Below, in pieces: positions 39,669 through 47,256 of a stretch of DNA of 64,000 nt (positions within the stretch are counted from its first letter, which is position 1; every line of letters begins with the position of its first letter). Origin of the DNA: Phycisphaerae bacterium (GTDB taxonomy: Bacteria; Planctomycetota; Phycisphaerae; UBA1845; Fen-1342); NCBI GenBank assembly GCA_017999985.1, contig JAGNKU010000007.1, positions 124,001 to 188,000 of the forward strand, in the 5' to 3' direction. Below the pieces are notes generated by a model, which saw only the letters and a list, made by a program, of their open reading frames with translations, was not told where the DNA came from and did not search any database. The position numbers and the translations under genes were made by a program.

Positions 39669-40495
39669 ACCGCCCCCGGTTCGTCGCGTCTCGGCGGCAG
39701 CTCGCGATTATCCTCCGGCTCCGGAATCTCGCCGCCCCGCGGCTCCAACCGCCGGCTGGCTTTCAAATCGATCTGAAACTGCCCGCCCGGCGGATCAGGC
39801 AGCCGGTCCGCCGCCGGCCCGAGAAACACCATTTCGTACGGGTCCCAGACGTATCGCGCGATCTCAGCATCGCCCCGGACCCCGGCAGCCAATAGCCCGA
39901 CGTAGCTGTACCCGCTCTGCTGACGCAGCGCGAACCGCACCGGCTGCTCCGCCTTCCGCACAATCGCCGGCACAACCTCCTCCCCGACGATCAACACCCG
40001 CAGCGGCGAAGTCGCGACGTGGGGGAACACCTCCGCGTCGCGCGACACGTGCAGGACCTGCAGCTCTTCTTCAACCCCCTCGGCCAGCACCGTGACGGTC
40101 CCGTCGGCCGCGATCAACACCGGCGCCCGCAATACATCCTTCTTGCGCTTCTCCGCCAACCCAAGCGCCCACCGCTCCGGACCCAGCGTTACCAGCCGCA
40201 GCCGCCGCATGTGCTCCGCGGTCAGTTCATCCGGCACACACAGCGGCTCCAGCGCCGCCAGGCGCACGAGCCGCACCGCCGCGCTGACTGCGAGCTTCGG
40301 ATCGTCCAGGTGCGCAGAGGCCTCTTCACGCGACCACTCCGACGACCCAGGCGCCACCACCTCGGCCACCGGCTGCGACTGCGGTGCCCCACCGGCCGGA
40401 TCTTTCCGACTGCACCCCGCCACCGCGGTGACCGCCACCAATGCCAGAGTGAGCCCACGATCGGCCACCGGACATCTCCAGCAGGGCGCCGCCAT
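39665..40495 (-). CDS. Lipoprotein of unknown function coupled to nth
   Basis: A 276-residue protein with a signal peptide ending in the lipobox VAGC (ALVAVTAVAGCSRKD), so it should be a membrane-anchored lipoprotein. The mature part has an alpha/beta-looking region (AVSAAVRLVRLAALEPLCVPDELTAEHMRRLRLVTL) and a middle beta-rich region (VLIAADGTVTVLAEGVEEELQVLHVS). I do not recognise the family. The start ATG-40495 is preceded by GGAAG. The frame extends upstream but reads over the divergent gene's region. It ends in an ATGA overlap with nth. It faces a divergently transcribed glycosyltransferase about 100 bases away. Confidence 0.7.
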   Translation of the reverse strand: MAAPCWRCPVADRGLTLALVAVTAVAGCSRKDPAGGAPQSQPVAEVVAPGSSEWSREEASAHLDDPKLAVSAAVRLVRLAALEPLCVPDELTAEHMRRLRLVTLGPERWALGLAEKRKKDVLRAPVLIAADGTVTVLAEGVEEELQVLHVSRDAEVFPHVATSPLRVLIVGEEVVPAIVRKAEQPVRFALRQQSGYSYVGLLAAGVRGDAEIARYVWDPYEMVFLGPAADRLPDPPGGQFQIDLKASRRLEPRGGEIPEPEDNRELPPRRDEPGAV

Positions 40496-40594
40496 CACTT
40501 CCGCGCCCGCGGTCGTTAGTGTATTCCGAGCCGGCGGCCCGGGACAATCGTCTCCCGTGCCGCATGCTCGCCCGCGACCGGCCCGCCCGCTACC

Positions 40595-41758
40595 ATGCCC
40601 CGCGTGTCCGCTTCCGTGACATCCGCCGTCGAACCCTTGCGCTGCTCCGCCGTGTTGACGCACCATTGGCTCGTCCGCCGGCGTGGCGGCGAAAAAGTGC
40701 TCGAAGCTCTCGCCGAATTGCTGCCGGACAGCCCGCTCTACACGCTGGTGCACGACGCCGCCGGCATGGCCGGATCGCCGCTGATCCGCCGGCCGGTACA
40801 CACTTCCTGGCTGCAACACCTACCCGGTGCGACGCGCCACTATCCCAAGCTGCTGCCGCTGCTACCTTCGGCCGCCCGGCGAATGAAACTCCCGCCGGTC
40901 GATCTCGTCGTCTGCTCCGACGCCGCCATCGCCAAGGCCATGACGCCCGACCCGCGCAGCAAGGTTGTCTGCTATTGCCACTCGCCGATGCGCTACGCGT
41001 TCGAGCCCGAGATCAGCCGAGGATATCGCCGGACGCTCCCGCTGCTCGCCCGGCCATTGTGGGGACCGACGTGTGCCTACGTGCGCAAGGCGGACTACCG
41101 CGCCGCGCAACGCGTGGACCGGTTTGTCGCCAACTCGTGGCACGTCGCCGCGCGGATCAAACGCTGTTACGGCCGCGAAAGCGTGGTCGTCTACCCGCCG
41201 GTGGACATCCCTCCGGCCCCCACGACCAGCCCACGCGAGGACTTCTACCTTTGCGTCGGCTATCACACGCCCTACAAGCGGCTCGATCTGGCCATTGAAG
41301 CCTGCCGGCGCCTTCGGCAGGGACTGGTCGTCATCGGCGACGGCCCGGACACCGCGCGCATCGACCCGCAGCGCGACAAGCACGTCGAGCTGCTCGGCTG
41401 GCAGTCCGCCGACGTGATCGACCGCTACCTGGACCGCGCCGCCGCCCTGCTCTTCCCCGGCGAAGAGGACTTCGGCATCGTCCCCGTCGAGGCCATGGCC
41501 CACGGCTGCCCGGTGATCGCCTACGCGGTCGGCGGCGCGACGGAAACAGTCATCGACGGTCAGACTGGCGTGTTCTTCGAGCAGCAGACGGTAGAGAGTC
41601 TGGCTAACGCGATCGAGCGCTGCACACAGTGCGCGTTCGATCCGAGCGCGATGCACCGCCATGCGGCGCAATTCGGCCGCGCGCGGTTCTTGCGCGCGAT
41701 GCGCGAGGTGCTGGCGGACGTTATGATGCGCCCGGCCGCCCGGGCACTTGGGCGCTGA
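40595..41758 (+). CDS. GT4-family glycosyltransferase
   Basis: A 387-residue retaining glycosyltransferase of the GT-B fold. The N-terminal domain includes HHWLVRRRGGEKVLEALAELL and CYCHSPMRYAFEP. The C-terminal nucleotide-sugar site has VGYHTPYKRLDLAIEACRR and the E-x7-E-like block GEEDFGIVPVEAMAHGCPVIAY. The pattern CHSPMRY...DF.GI.PVEA is typical of WbaZ-like mannosyltransferases, but the sugar cannot be fixed. No membrane helix is present. It could feed the surface-glycan pathway implied by the O-antigen ligase at 21948-24662. Confidence 0.87.
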   Translation: MPRVSASVTSAVEPLRCSAVLTHHWLVRRRGGEKVLEALAELLPDSPLYTLVHDAAGMAGSPLIRRPVHTSWLQHLPGATRHYPKLLPLLPSAARRMKLPPVDLVVCSDAAIAKAMTPDPRSKVVCYCHSPMRYAFEPEISRGYRRTLPLLARPLWGPTCAYVRKADYRAAQRVDRFVANSWHVAARIKRCYGRESVVVYPPVDIPPAPTTSPREDFYLCVGYHTPYKRLDLAIEACRRLRQGLVVIGDGPDTARIDPQRDKHVELLGWQSADVIDRYLDRAAALLFPGEEDFGIVPVEAMAHGCPVIAYAVGGATETVIDGQTGVFFEQQTVESLANAIERCTQCAFDPSAMHRHAAQFGRARFLRAMREVLADVMMRPAARALGR

Positions 41759-41775
41759 CGCGAGCAGACGTGCGC

Positions 41776-42225
41776 ATGACCGGCCCACTCGACAAGGACT
41801 GGCTCGACCGGCAGGCATCGGTGCAGGTCGACGATCGCACCGTCGATCTTGACACACTGCCGAAGTGCCCCGAGTGCGGCTACATCATCTACAAGCTCCC
41901 GCGCATGCGCTGCCCCGAATGCGGCAACGTGATCCGCGCGGAAGACGTGCACTGTGCGCCCCTGCGGGCCGAACTGGAACGCGCCGTTTGGCACGATCGC
42001 TGGAAGAGCTGGATCGGCGTGGGCTCCGGCCTGGCCGGGGCGGCACTCGTTGTGTGGACGACGCGCGGCGCGCGCCTGGCCTTCGGCTGCTTCTTCGTGC
42101 CACTGACCATTTTCACGGTCGCCGCACTTGCCTGCCGGCTGTACCTGGGCGATAGCCTGCCCCCCGCGCTGCTGCTGATCGGCACGCTGTGGCTCGCCGT
42201 CGGCCTGTTCCTCTTCTTCGTCTGA
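41776..42225 (+). CDS. Zinc-ribbon membrane protein, CPECG type
   Basis: A 149-residue protein. Residues about 31-51 form a double CPECG zinc ribbon (KCPECGYIIYKLPRMRCPECGN). A basic/aromatic stretch follows, then three hydrophobic helices (GVGSGLAGAALVVW, GCFFVPLTIFTVAALACRLY, LLIGTLWLAVGLFLFFV). Such CPECG-x(n)-CPECG plus membrane-helix proteins are abundant in Planctomycetota, and their role is unknown. ATG-41776 is the likely start; GTG-41770 is an alternative. It follows the glycosyltransferase by 17 bases. Confidence 0.7.
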   Translation: MTGPLDKDWLDRQASVQVDDRTVDLDTLPKCPECGYIIYKLPRMRCPECGNVIRAEDVHCAPLRAELERAVWHDRWKSWIGVGSGLAGAALVVWTTRGARLAFGCFFVPLTIFTVAALACRLYLGDSLPPALLLIGTLWLAVGLFLFFV

Positions 42226-42244
42226 CACCACACAGCTCGCCGTC

Positions 42245-42275
42245 ACCCCCTGCCGGAGACGGGGCCGGGGGCAGG
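42245..42275. repeat. G/C-rich hairpin between convergent genes
   Basis: CCTGCC (42249-42254) can pair with GGCAGG (42270-42275) around a GGGGCCGGGG-like core, loosely resembling the in-frame repeat inside tsaB (1155-1258). It lies in the gap between two converging genes. A terminator role is possible, but there is no T-tract. Confidence 0.35.
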
Positions 42276-42335
42276 CTGAGCCGCTGGATTGCCCCCCGCG
42301 TTTCGCGTCCGCGCATGGACGCGCGTCTGCGGATC

Positions 42336-42854
42336 CTACCCCGACTTGTGAAGCTGCTTCAGAAACCCCAGCAACACCGCCCGCGGAATCTTCGCCAGCC
42401 GCGCCGGCGGCAGCTCGTCCATCGTCAGCCGCTGGATGTACTCGTCCGCGCGGGCCATGTCCATCCGGATTTCGACCGCGAGGTCCTCCGCTTCTTTCAG
42501 TTTGCCTGCGGCCATGGCCAGCACGTAGTCGCTGACCAGCACCTCCATGTCGCTCGGCAGGCGCACATCGCCGAGTGGCGCCGGCATCGACGGCGACGCC
42601 TTGGCAACCTCGGGCGGCACTTCCTTGTCCTCGCGCAGCCGCCGCGCGATCTCGCGTGCTTCCTCCTCCGCCCGCTTCCGCGCCTGCTCATCCGCCGTAT
42701 CGCGCGGCGCCAGCCGCAACGGCTCGATTTCCTCGCTCGGCGTCGGGATGTACACGCTCTGGTGGCAATGCGGACACTTCCCGCGCTTGCCGGCGTGCTC
42801 GTTCGCCGTCCGGATCATCTGGCCGCAGTGGTTGCAGTGAAACTCGATGGCCAT
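42336..42854 (-). CDS. Zinc-ribbon protein with helical tail
   Basis: A 172-residue soluble protein. An N-terminal zinc ribbon, FHCNHCGQMIRTANEHAGKRGKCPHCHQ, is followed by a charged helical region (ARKRAEEEAREIARRLRED) and an acidic C-terminal helical part (SDYVLAMAAGKLKEAEDLAVEIRMD). The first ribbon motif is common in Planctomycetota proteins that start CxxCG...AGKxGKCPxC. ATG-42854 is favoured because GGGAG lies five bases upstream; the frame could begin at GTG-42860. No function can be given. Confidence 0.7.
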   Translation of the reverse strand: MAIEFHCNHCGQMIRTANEHAGKRGKCPHCHQSVYIPTPSEEIEPLRLAPRDTADEQARKRAEEEAREIARRLREDKEVPPEVAKASPSMPAPLGDVRLPSDMEVLVSDYVLAMAAGKLKEAEDLAVEIRMDMARADEYIQRLTMDELPPARLAKIPRAVLLGFLKQLHKSG

Positions 42855-42913
42855 CAGCACTCCCTCTCGCCACGACTCGGACTATTATCCCGAGCCCGCA
42901 GGCCCGTGCAAGC

Positions 42914-44245
42914 TCAGCCCGGCCGCGCGCGATCCGCCCCGCTCGCGCGGAACCACAGCCGCAACGGCACTTCCTTGAACGGCGTCAGCTCGCGCAGCCG
43001 GTTCTGCATGAACCGCCGGTATTCCTCGCGCACCAGCGCCGGGTCGTTGCAGAAGCACACCAGCGTCGGCGGCGCCACGGCCACCTGTGTCGCATAGTAG
43101 ATCTTGACCGGCTTGGTCCCGTGCTTCGCGCTCGGGCCGCGCAGCGCCAGGATGTCCTGCAACGCCGCGTTGAGCCGCCCGGTCGTCATCCGCGTGTTGG
43201 CCTGTTCGTGCAGGCTCAGCGCCACCTCCACCGCCGCGTCCACGTTGTACCCGGTCTTGGCCGTCATGAACGTGATCGGCGCGAAGCTCAGCGCCGGCAG
43301 CACGCGGCCCAGATAGGCGTTGAACTCCGCCGGCTCGGTCAGCTCGCACGCCAGGTCCCACTTGTTCACGGCGATCACGACCGGCTTGTACTCGTCGAGC
43401 ACGGCCGACGCCAGCTTCAGGTCCACCTCCGCCACGGGCACAAGTGCGTCGATCAGCAGCAGCACCACGTCCGCCCGCCGGATCGAACGCAGCGCCCGCG
43501 TGTACGAATAGAAGTCGATGTCGTCCATGCTCGACTTCTTGCGCACGCCAGCCGTGTCGATCGCGATGAACTGCCGCCCGTCGCGCTCGAAGCGCACGTC
43601 CACCGCGTCGCGCGTCGTGCCGGGAATCTCGCTGACGATCATCCGCTCTTCGCCGGCCAGCGCGTTGACCAGCGTGCTCTTGCCCGCGTTGCGCTTGCCG
43701 ACGATCGCCAGCTTCATCACCGGCGCCTCGGGCTCGGCCACCGCCTCCGGCCCCAGCAGCGGCAACAACCGGTCCAGCAGCAGGCCGCGCCCCTGCCCGT
43801 GCAGCGCCGCGACGCACAGCGGCGTGCCGTGCCCCAGCCGCTCGAATTCCCCCGCCGCCGGCTCGTGCTTGGCGTCGTCCACCTTGTTCGCCACCAGAAT
43901 GACCGGCTTGCCCGCCTTGCGGAGCAGTTCCGCCACGGTCTGGTCCAGGGCCGTGATCCCCGCGGTCACATCCACCAGGAAAAGAATCACGGTGGCGTTC
44001 TCGATCGCGAAGCGGATCTGCTCCTCGACGTGGGACTCCAGGTGGTCATCGTCGACGATGCCGATCCCGCCGGTGTCGACCAACTCGAAGTAACGCCCCG
44101 CATGCTCGATGACCGCGCTGACCCGGTCGCGCGTGATGCCCGAGCGCGGATCGACAATGCTGATCCGTTCGCGCGCCAGCGCGTTCAGCAGCGAGCTCTT
44201 GCCCACGTTTGGGCGCCCGACGATCACCACCCGCGGCAGTGCCAT
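42914..44245 (-). CDS. der: GTPase Der (EngA), ribosome biogenesis
   Basis: An essential double-GTPase acting in 50S subunit maturation. First G domain: VVIVGRPNVGKSSLLNAL with DTGGIG and NKVDD. Second G domain: LAIVGKRNAGKSTLVNAL with DTAGVRKK and NKWDL. A KH-like domain follows from about 350 (RLNAALQDILALRG). The second P-loop reads GKRNAGKST, with Ala and Lys/Arg where GRPNVGKS is usual. ATG-44245 is the start that fits the family; an upstream frame adds residues without homology. The 443-residue length is normal. Confidence 0.95.
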   Translation of the reverse strand: MALPRVVIVGRPNVGKSSLLNALARERISIVDPRSGITRDRVSAVIEHAGRYFELVDTGGIGIVDDDHLESHVEEQIRFAIENATVILFLVDVTAGITALDQTVAELLRKAGKPVILVANKVDDAKHEPAAGEFERLGHGTPLCVAALHGQGRGLLLDRLLPLLGPEAVAEPEAPVMKLAIVGKRNAGKSTLVNALAGEERMIVSEIPGTTRDAVDVRFERDGRQFIAIDTAGVRKKSSMDDIDFYSYTRALRSIRRADVVLLLIDALVPVAEVDLKLASAVLDEYKPVVIAVNKWDLACELTEPAEFNAYLGRVLPALSFAPITFMTAKTGYNVDAAVEVALSLHEQANTRMTTGRLNAALQDILALRGPSAKHGTKPVKIYYATQVAVAPPTLVCFCNDPALVREEYRRFMQNRLRELTPFKEVPLRLWFRASGADRARPG

Positions 44246-44311
44246 GGGCGGAATGATAGACGATGCCGTGCCGCGAAGCACGGCGGGCGCGTCCCGGCTT
44301 GTCGCGGCGGA

Positions 44312-44977
44312 TCAGGCGACCGAGCGGCTGCGATAGCGATGATGACCGTTGCGTTTGTGCTGCCCGAGGGAGGTCTCCAGTAGCTGCGCCGTCGTCAGCA
44401 GCTCACAGCCCTTGGCCGCCAGTTGACGGAGCGCCATCTCGCCGTCTTCGGCATCCCACCAGCCGCAGGCGTCCTGCACCACCGCGATGCGCCGGTGGCG
44501 CAGCAACAAGCCCAGCGCCAAGAGCCGGATCGACGTCTCGAGCGACACGCCGAACACGACGAAGCGCCGGATCGGCAACTCGGTCAGCAGCCGGTCGAGC
44601 TTCGGGTTGGTGAAGGGGTCGCGGTGCTCCTTGACGAGGATGGCCTGCTGGTGCTGCTGCAGGACCTCGAGCGAGACGCACAGGCAGTTGTCCGAATCGA
44701 TCTGCACGCGATCCGGCAGCAGCGTGAACGGCAGCTTTTGCTGCCCGCGCGTGCCCAGCACGCAATTGCTCGCCGCCAGGCCCCGCACGTCGCCCGGCCG
44801 GCGGGCGTCCACGCATGACAGCGTGGGGATGTGCGCCCAGCGGGCAAACGCCATCAGGTGTTTGAGGTTGGGCGTGATCTGCGAGGCGTTCAGGCTGGGA
44901 CTGGCACCATCCAGGGCGAGATAGTCGCGCTGGGTGCACATGTCGACGAATACGTCCGGTCTGCGCGCGATACTCAC
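44312..44977 (-). CDS. Isochorismatase-fold protein lacking the catalytic Cys
   Basis: A 221-residue cysteine-hydrolase-fold protein. The GTG start at 44977 has GGAGGGA seven bases upstream. The Asp of the triad (VDMCTQRDYL, Asp12) and Lys (VKEHRDPF, Lys116) are present. The nucleophile position, normally Cys in a GxxTxxC motif, is Ser149 in GVSLETSIRLL. Family members hydrolyse isochorismate, nicotinamide or N-carbamoyl compounds through that Cys, so this protein is either inactive, uses Ser, or has another role such as binding. A 17-base perfect dyad lies about 95 bases upstream of the start. Confidence 0.78.
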   Translation of the reverse strand: MSIARRPDVFVDMCTQRDYLALDGASPSLNASQITPNLKHLMAFARWAHIPTLSCVDARRPGDVRGLAASNCVLGTRGQQKLPFTLLPDRVQIDSDNCLCVSLEVLQQHQQAILVKEHRDPFTNPKLDRLLTELPIRRFVVFGVSLETSIRLLALGLLLRHRRIAVVQDACGWWDAEDGEMALRQLAAKGCELLTTAQLLETSLGQHKRNGHHRYRSRSVA

Positions 44978-45070
44978 GGCGCAGTCCCTCCATAGAGCCA
45001 CAGATGGGCAGGCAGTTCCACCGTACGGCGGCGAACCGCGTGTGCTTCTTACGCGACGGCTGCGCGAGTC

Positions 45071-45087
45071 TTCAGTTGTGAACTGAA
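45071..45087. promoter_or_regulatory. Perfect inverted repeat, candidate operator
   Basis: TTCAGTT-GTG-AACTGAA is a perfect dyad with seven-base arms. It lies upstream of the minus-strand isochorismatase-fold gene in a region otherwise without genes (44978-45135). An operator for an unidentified dimeric regulator is an inference. Confidence 0.4.
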
Positions 45088-45135
45088 ATGATCGGCAGAG
45101 CTGCCAACCACTTTCTCCTCCGTTAGCGGCTGATT

Positions 45136-45603
45136 CTACGCAGACCCGCGCGGCTTGGCAATCAAATTCCGCGCGGCTTTCTGCGTCGTAAGCTCCGATA
45201 ACTCGGGCACTTCCAGCGCCGCGCCGCACCCGAGTGGCGGCGGCGTTTTTATGACGCGCTCAGGCTGTGTTAACCTGCCGCCAGTTTCTGCGCCGACATG
45301 ATCAGGCCAGGCCCGCTGCGACTCCCAATAAACCTGCAGCCGCGGCGCGCCGCACGGCTGCGCAGCGTCGCGCTCCGGCCCGCGCGAACGACCGACGACC
45401 TCGACAAATATCTCGTCGCCCGACAGCGCGCCGTTCGCGTCATTACACGGCAGAATCAGCACGGTTCGCACGTTCGCCGCGTGACGCTCTGCGACGCCAC
45501 CTCGTTGCAAATCCCGGCTGGGCCTCGTGACACCCGCGCCCGTCTCCAGCGACGGCACAACCGAGACCCGGACCCACACGCCGGAACACCAGGGCACATC
45601 CAC
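45136..45603 (-). CDS. Uncertain small ORF or gene remnant
   Basis: The minus frame is open from GTG-45603 to the stop at 45136 and codes for 155 residues, including a protein-like stretch (VRTVLILPCNDANGALSGDE, then IFVEVVGRSR and LQVYWESQRAWPDHV). The codon third positions are GC-rich through the middle, as expected for this genome. The frame also reads antisense into the glmM region further upstream, and no ribosome site is evident. It may be a real small gene, a remnant of a larger secreted protein, or chance. The rest of 44978-45786 shows only the dyad and the hairpin described separately. Confidence 0.3.
   Translation of the reverse strand: MDVPWCSGVWVRVSVVPSLETGAGVTRPSRDLQRGGVAERHAANVRTVLILPCNDANGALSGDEIFVEVVGRSRGPERDAAQPCGAPRLQVYWESQRAWPDHVGAETGGRLTQPERVIKTPPPLGCGAALEVPELSELTTQKAARNLIAKPRGSA
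45217..45250 (+). terminator. Hairpin with T-tract upstream of glmM
   Basis: A GC-rich stem (CGCCGCGCCGC...GGCGGCGGCG, about 45217-45245, with a bulge) is followed directly by TTTTT at 45246-45250. It looks like an intrinsic terminator on the plus strand, but no plus-strand gene ends nearby. It could end a small RNA or attenuate transcription toward glmM. Confidence 0.4.
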
Positions 45604-45786
45604 GCATGGTCCGCCGGCCAGAACGCGACGGGGTAGCGGGCGCCCTCGGCCTGGCTTGCGGCGCCGCGCCGGCGCGGCATACTGTGCGGCTCGCCGTCGC
45701 GGCGCCCCGTGGAGCGACCGCCAGTTGAATCCGTGACGCACCCCCACAGGGGTCCCGATCGCGGCGGTCTGCGCGAGGTTGACGAA

Positions 45787-47121
45787 ATGACGCTCATGGT
45801 CGGCGTTTCCGGCATTCGCGGCACCGTCGGTGAGACCCTGACCCCGCTGGTCGCGCTCGAATTCGCCCACGCCTATGGCATCATGCTGGCAGGCGGTCGC
45901 GCCGTGCTGGCCCGGGACTCGCGCCCCAGCGGCGCCATGTTCGAGGCCGCCGCCGCCGCCGGCCTGATGGCCGCCGGATGCGCGGTCACCCAGCTCGGCG
46001 TCGCCATGACCCCGACCGTCGGCCGCGCGATCCGGGACGGAGAATACGACGGCGGGGTGATCATCACCGCCAGCCACAACCCCCGCGAATGGAACGGGCT
46101 GAAATTCCTCGACGACCTCGGCGTCGCGCCCGATCCGGAGCGGGCCGGGCGTGTCGCCGAGCTGCGGGCCGCCGGCCGCTGGGACCTGCCCGCGCGCGGT
46201 TTCCGTCCGCCGAGTGTGGACACGGAAGCCGGCCGCCGCCATGTCGCCGCGGTGCTGGATGCGCTCGAGGTGGACGTCGCGGGCCTGCGCGGCCTGCGGG
46301 TTGTGCTCGACAGCATCAACGGGGCGGGCTGCGTCGATACGCCCGCGCTGCTCAAGGCGTTGGGCTGCGAAGTCATTCACCTGAACGGCGAGCCGACGGG
46401 CGAATTTGCCCATCGGCCCGAGCCGATCAAGGAAAACCTCGGCGACCTGTGCGCCGCCGTGCGCGCCGCGCGGGCCGCCATCGGTTTCGCACAAGACCCG
46501 GACGCCGACCGTCTGGCCATGGTCGATGAGCACGGCACCTACATCGGCGAGGAATACACGCTCGCGCTCGCGACGCGCTCGGTCCTCTCCCGCCGCCCGG
46601 GACCGGTCGCGGCCAACCTCAGTACGTCGCGCATGATCGACGACGTCGCGGCCCGCTTTGGCGCGACGGTCGTGCGGACCCCCGTCGGCGAAGCGCACGT
46701 CGCGCACGGCATGCTCGCCCACCAGTGCGTGATCGGCGGCGAGGGCAACGGCGGCGTCATCGACCCACGCATCTGCTACGTTCGCGACAGCCTCTCGGCC
46801 ATCAGCCTCGTGCTGCAGCTCCTCGCCGCCACCGGCCAGCCGCTCAGCGCCCTGGTCGCCGAGCTGCCCCGCTACGCTTCCGTCAAGCAGAAGGCCGAGC
46901 TGCCACGCGAGCGCATCGACGCCGCCGTCGCGGCCGTCGCAACCGCGTTCGCCGACCGAAAGCCGAATACGGCCGATGGCGTCCGTGTTGACTTCCCCGC
47001 GGGCTGGGTACACTTACGGGCGTCGAACACCGAGCCGATTGTGCGCGTCGTGGCCGAGGCCGCCACCGCAGCCGAGGCCGAGCGACTCGTCGCCCAGGTG
47101 CGCGCGGCCGCCGGGATCTAG
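45787..47121 (+). CDS. glmM: Phosphoglucosamine mutase-type phosphohexomutase
   Basis: A 444-residue alpha-D-phosphohexomutase. The N-terminus MVGVSGIRGTVGETLTP is typical of bacterial/archaeal GlmM/PMM-like proteins, and the phosphoserine site is TASHNPREWNGLKF. The metal loop is DPDADRLAM, the sugar-binding loop GGEGNGGVI, and the C-terminal phosphate site RASNTEPIVRVV. GlmM interconverts GlcN-6-P and GlcN-1-P for peptidoglycan precursor synthesis. A phosphomannomutase/phosphoglucomutase role is possible, and the neighbouring glucan phosphorylase (Glc-1-P producing) makes PGM activity worth considering. ATG-45787 is the start that directly precedes the conserved fold. Confidence 0.88.
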   Translation: MTLMVGVSGIRGTVGETLTPLVALEFAHAYGIMLAGGRAVLARDSRPSGAMFEAAAAAGLMAAGCAVTQLGVAMTPTVGRAIRDGEYDGGVIITASHNPREWNGLKFLDDLGVAPDPERAGRVAELRAAGRWDLPARGFRPPSVDTEAGRRHVAAVLDALEVDVAGLRGLRVVLDSINGAGCVDTPALLKALGCEVIHLNGEPTGEFAHRPEPIKENLGDLCAAVRAARAAIGFAQDPDADRLAMVDEHGTYIGEEYTLALATRSVLSRRPGPVAANLSTSRMIDDVAARFGATVVRTPVGEAHVAHGMLAHQCVIGGEGNGGVIDPRICYVRDSLSAISLVLQLLAATGQPLSALVAELPRYASVKQKAELPRERIDAAVAAVATAFADRKPNTADGVRVDFPAGWVHLRASNTEPIVRVVAEAATAAEAERLVAQVRAAAGI

Positions 47122-47256
47122 CCCTCATCCAGGTGGCGCGGCGGCGCGTTTCGGGTCACGTCGCGGCCCAGCGCGGCCGATAATAGAGATGGACTTGCGA
47201 TGCCACCAGCAATGAACCCCCGCGGCGACTCGGCGTCTTCGCTGGCCGGAGAGTGC

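Noticed and set aside
45604-47013. Long minus-strand frame across glmM
   Set aside because: The part opposite glmM lacks protein-like composition; only the region 45136-45603 was kept as an uncertain candidate.
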